Source: Adineta steineri (Eukaryota > Rotifera > Eurotatoria > Adinetida > Adinetidae). Taken from it: 64,000 nt of DNA. The DNA lies in assembly GCA_905250115.1 (NCBI GenBank), contig CAJNOI010000002.1, positions 1,627,944 to 1,691,943 on the forward strand. Direction: 5' to 3'. This document shows, one piece after another, positions 61,448-64,000 of the stretch. Every line of letters starts with the position of its first letter. Within the stretch, counting starts at the first letter, position 1. A program made the translations under genes and the position numbers. The notes below the pieces were generated by a model. It searched no databases. It had not been told where the DNA came from and was given only the letters and a program-made list of their open reading frames with translations.

Positions 61448-63250
61448 CTAGAAACTACCTTGTTGTGGTACATGAGATTCATCAATAATAACAATACTAC
61501 TACTATGATTATTATTTCTAATTGGATAATGATTATCTGTATTGTTATTATCATTAATCATAATTGATGTTACATGTGTTAAAGTACTATCTTGTGAAGA
61601 TTGAACAGTATTTGAAGGATAGACAATTGATCGTTGATATTGATGATGATTGTCATTTGTTGTTGAATGACCAGCTGAAATAACTGGACGAAAAGAATGA
61701 TGATGATGACGATGATGATGACGTTTGACAGGTGATGGTGATGATGATATTTGTGTTATTTCACATTTTGATCGTGGTGGTGGACGATGCCAAACTGATG
61801 AATGATGATTATCATCACGTGTTGGACGTAGATCTACTTCATTCGAAATTAAATTTGAAGAAGATAGACAATTTTCACTCGTTGGCGATGTTTGAATACA
61901 AGCATCCTGTTATGATAAATAAATTTTTATTTCTTTCAAATAAAATAATAAACATACCTGTAATGTTTGTGTAGCTATTTCGGAATATTTTCGGATGGGT
62001 ATTGGAGTTGTAACACATTGTTTTATAGATTCTGATTCAGTATTTGTTGCTGATGATTGCTGTGATTCTTGTTTTGGTGACAATGGTTTAACAACTGGAG
62101 GAGGAGGTGGTGGCGGTGGTAGGGGTGGAAGTACTTGAGGTATTTCAATAGGTATTGAAGGAAAATGTGAACGTCGTGGTGAAATATTTGTTATCTATAA
62201 GATTAATTTTTAAAATAAATAATCTCAATTCATTGTGAATTACTTTAGATGGAAATGTTATCGGTTCATTATTTTGTGCTTGTTCTAATCGTCGACGTAA
62301 ACGCCATTGATATAAAATATCATCATCACTACCATCATTTTTCATATCAAATCTTGTATCTATTAAAAATTTATAAAAAAAATATTCTTGTATAAAAATA
62401 AAAAATATTTTCTTTCTATCATACTAATTCGTGTAAATATAGGTCGAGCTGGTTGTTCACGAATAGCTGATTGAAAAGTACTTGTAGTTGTTGTGGTCAT
62501 TGTTTGTGATGGAGTTGAACCAACACCTACACTTGATATATGACCTACATCAGATGAATGTTCACTAGGTGTTTGTGTAAGAAGTAATGATGCTCTTCTA
62601 TTTAAATCTTGATCAATATCTGTTGAAGGAAATATCTGAAAAAAAAGAAAATCATTTTTTGATTTATTATAATTCAAGAGAAATTTTACTTCAATAAAAT
62701 CTGGAATATTTGATCTACGATCATCATCTCTATCGGTTTCAGATTCATAAGTTTGTTTTAGTTCATCTAAAATTTTGAAACGAAAAAGATTAGAACGAAA
62801 CTAATAAAAGATCAATATCAAACCATGTAACCACCAAAAGTCAGAATTAACTGAATCTCGTTCTGGTCGTGGTTGTGGTTCATCATGACGAAAACGGTCA
62901 ACAAGTCTAAAACCAAAATAAAATAAATAAACTAAATTTTGTATATTTAAATAAACATACTTTTTTATTGTTGATGGTTCATTTGATTTTTGTACTGATG
63001 TATCAACAGCTTTCTTCGGTGAAGAATGGGATCTAAAATTTAAGTTATATTAAATTTTTGTTTTAGCTATTTTTTCTTACATCGAAGGAGTTTGAGAAGG
63101 TTTTTTAGTTATCGTACGATTATTTGCTGGTGGTGTAATATAACGACGAGTTGCTCGATTAGCTACTTGCATTTTTTTTAGATCTATATTATTGAAATAA
63201 GTCGGATAAGTACCATTATCTATAAATATTCGACTTCTGTTGTGAAGCAA
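61448..63250 (-). CDS. PROSER3: PROSER3-like protein (5' exon not resolved)
   Basis: Exons (minus, 5' to 3'): 63250-63081, 63032-62961, 62906-62824, 62766-62690, 62635-62425, 62359-62244, 62194-61958, 61906-61448; all in phase, about 474 residues seen. Two segments recall vertebrate PROSER3 from memory: KLVDRFRHDEPQPRPERD followed by SDFWWLH, and DDDILYQWRLRRRLEQAQ. A polyproline run (VLPPLPPPPPPPVV) and a His-rich stretch (KRHHHRHHHHSF) lie in the C-terminal third. The first exon seen opens at an acceptor in phase 0; a start could be the Met near 63172 or an upstream exon. Function is poorly known; the polyproline run could bind profilin- or SH3-type partners. Identity is moderate. Confidence 0.65.
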
Positions 63251-63568
63251 CTATAATTCATAAAAAAATTCTTTTCTTTAAAAAAACTAATTCAAAACAT
63301 ATTTAATCGATGGAAAAAAATTTTTAATTTATAATATTAAAATAAAATCTGAATGATAGATGTCATTAATTCTGAAAGTTAATCATTGGTAAATCAGATT
63401 TGTATTATTTTTCTCATTCGCTCCTCTAATTTATACGTGCGTCAACATGTCGAAAGAAATCTTTTCTTATTTATTCTTTTTTTCTTATCTAAACATACCT
63501 AAGATTTTAAGTGAAACAAACTTTAACATTTATTTTATTAAATTATCAACAAGAACAAATTTATTAAC
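63251..63568. promoter_or_regulatory. Compact head-to-head promoter region
   Basis: Only 318 bp separate the first PROSER3-like exon seen and the ATG of G6PD, so both promoters must lie here unless a PROSER3 leader exon occupies part of it. AT-rich, with no clear TATA box seen. Confidence 0.4.
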
Positions 63569-63967
63569 ATGAGTGCAAATATACAAGATCGTATAAAAGA
63601 AAAAGTTGATTATATCTATCAACGTTTACGTACACAAATGTCCAGCATCGGGTCATCAACTACATCTGATAAACATGTATTTTTTGTATTTGGTGCATCT
63701 GTATGTTTGATTTACTTTTCTATAAATTTCAAATTCTTACATTTTTTCTTGCAATATTTTAGGGTGATTTAGCTAAAAAGAAAATCTATCCAACACTTTG
63801 GTTTGTTAAAAAATATTTAGAATAAAATTTGACCTTTTTCGGTTTTGTTTATCTACAGGTCACTTTATCGTGATGGTTTAGTACCAGAAAATATTCATTT
63901 TATTGGTTATGCTCGTAGTCAATTGACAACTGAGAAAATATTTGAAAATGCTCATAAATACATGAAA
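63569..63967 (+). CDS. G6PD: Glucose-6-phosphate dehydrogenase (5' part, runs off window)
   Basis: Exons 63569-63700, 63763-63800 (38 bp) and 63859-63967 are in phase; a GTAAAA donor at 63968 shows that the gene continues. The NADP-binding motif GASGDLAKKKIYPTLW spans the first junction, and LYRDGLVPENIHFIGYARS follows, both diagnostic of the family. The enzyme makes NADPH in the first step of the pentose phosphate pathway, in the cytosol. The N-terminal 35 residues are poorly conserved, as usual. Confidence 0.95.
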
Positions 63968-64000
63968 GTAAAAACAATTTTTTTTTCATTTGATATCTAA

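Overview
The window is AT-rich animal DNA, most likely from a bdelloid rotifer of the Adineta or Rotaria type. Three things point there. Most introns are only about 44-65 bp. There is an expanded set of NHL-repeat genes beside an EGF-plus-7TM receptor. Degenerate TGTGGG-like tracts match the bdelloid telomeric repeat as I remember it. The species call is inference; no marker gene settles it. One run of 100 N at 20848-20947 is an assembly gap.

Layout. (1) 1-7545, plus strand: 3' part of a 20-exon polycystin-1-like gene with a Thr-rich repeat stalk, REJ region, GPS, PLAT, polycystin extracellular domain and channel helices. (2) 7546-23499: an accessory-looking stretch. It holds two diverged copies of one NHL gene segment, a B-box exon kept by only one copy, a third NHL gene cut by the gap, an EGF-7TM receptor, a two-exon membrane-protein gene broken by one stop codon, a probable solo LTR, and about nine TG-rich fold-back tracts. 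Some of these tracts lie at the edges of the duplicated segment. (3) 23500-28514: a single-exon gene of unknown function, a probable piggyBac-type MITE and a two-exon protocadherin. (4) 28515-39180: a 7.5 kb gene-free stretch, then a small basic-protein gene. (5) 39181-48646: an intronless AlkB-type dioxygenase, cytoplasmic dynein 1 intermediate chain, and a 17-exon integrin alpha. (6) 48647-60844: a secreted VWC/Ig protein, a TIR-bounded element, a probably GPI-anchored GYGQ-repeat protein and a small two-exon gene. (7) 61448-64000: a PROSER3-like gene head-to-head with the first exons of glucose-6-phosphate dehydrogenase.

The genes form no single pathway. Several encode cell-surface or matrix proteins (polycystin, protocadherin, integrin alpha, VWC/Ig, GYGQ protein, EGF-GPCR) and others are housekeeping genes (dynein, G6PD, AlkB). 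The most interesting signals are a second, alternative cytoplasmic-tail exon in the integrin gene (GFFKR versus GFFQR), the fold-back tracts around the NHL duplication, three likely mobile elements (solo LTR, TTAA MITE, 766-bp TIR element), the intronless fungal-looking AlkB gene, and a set of 450-510 bp introns among otherwise tiny ones. Exon limits were placed by eye from GT-AG sites and reading-frame continuity.
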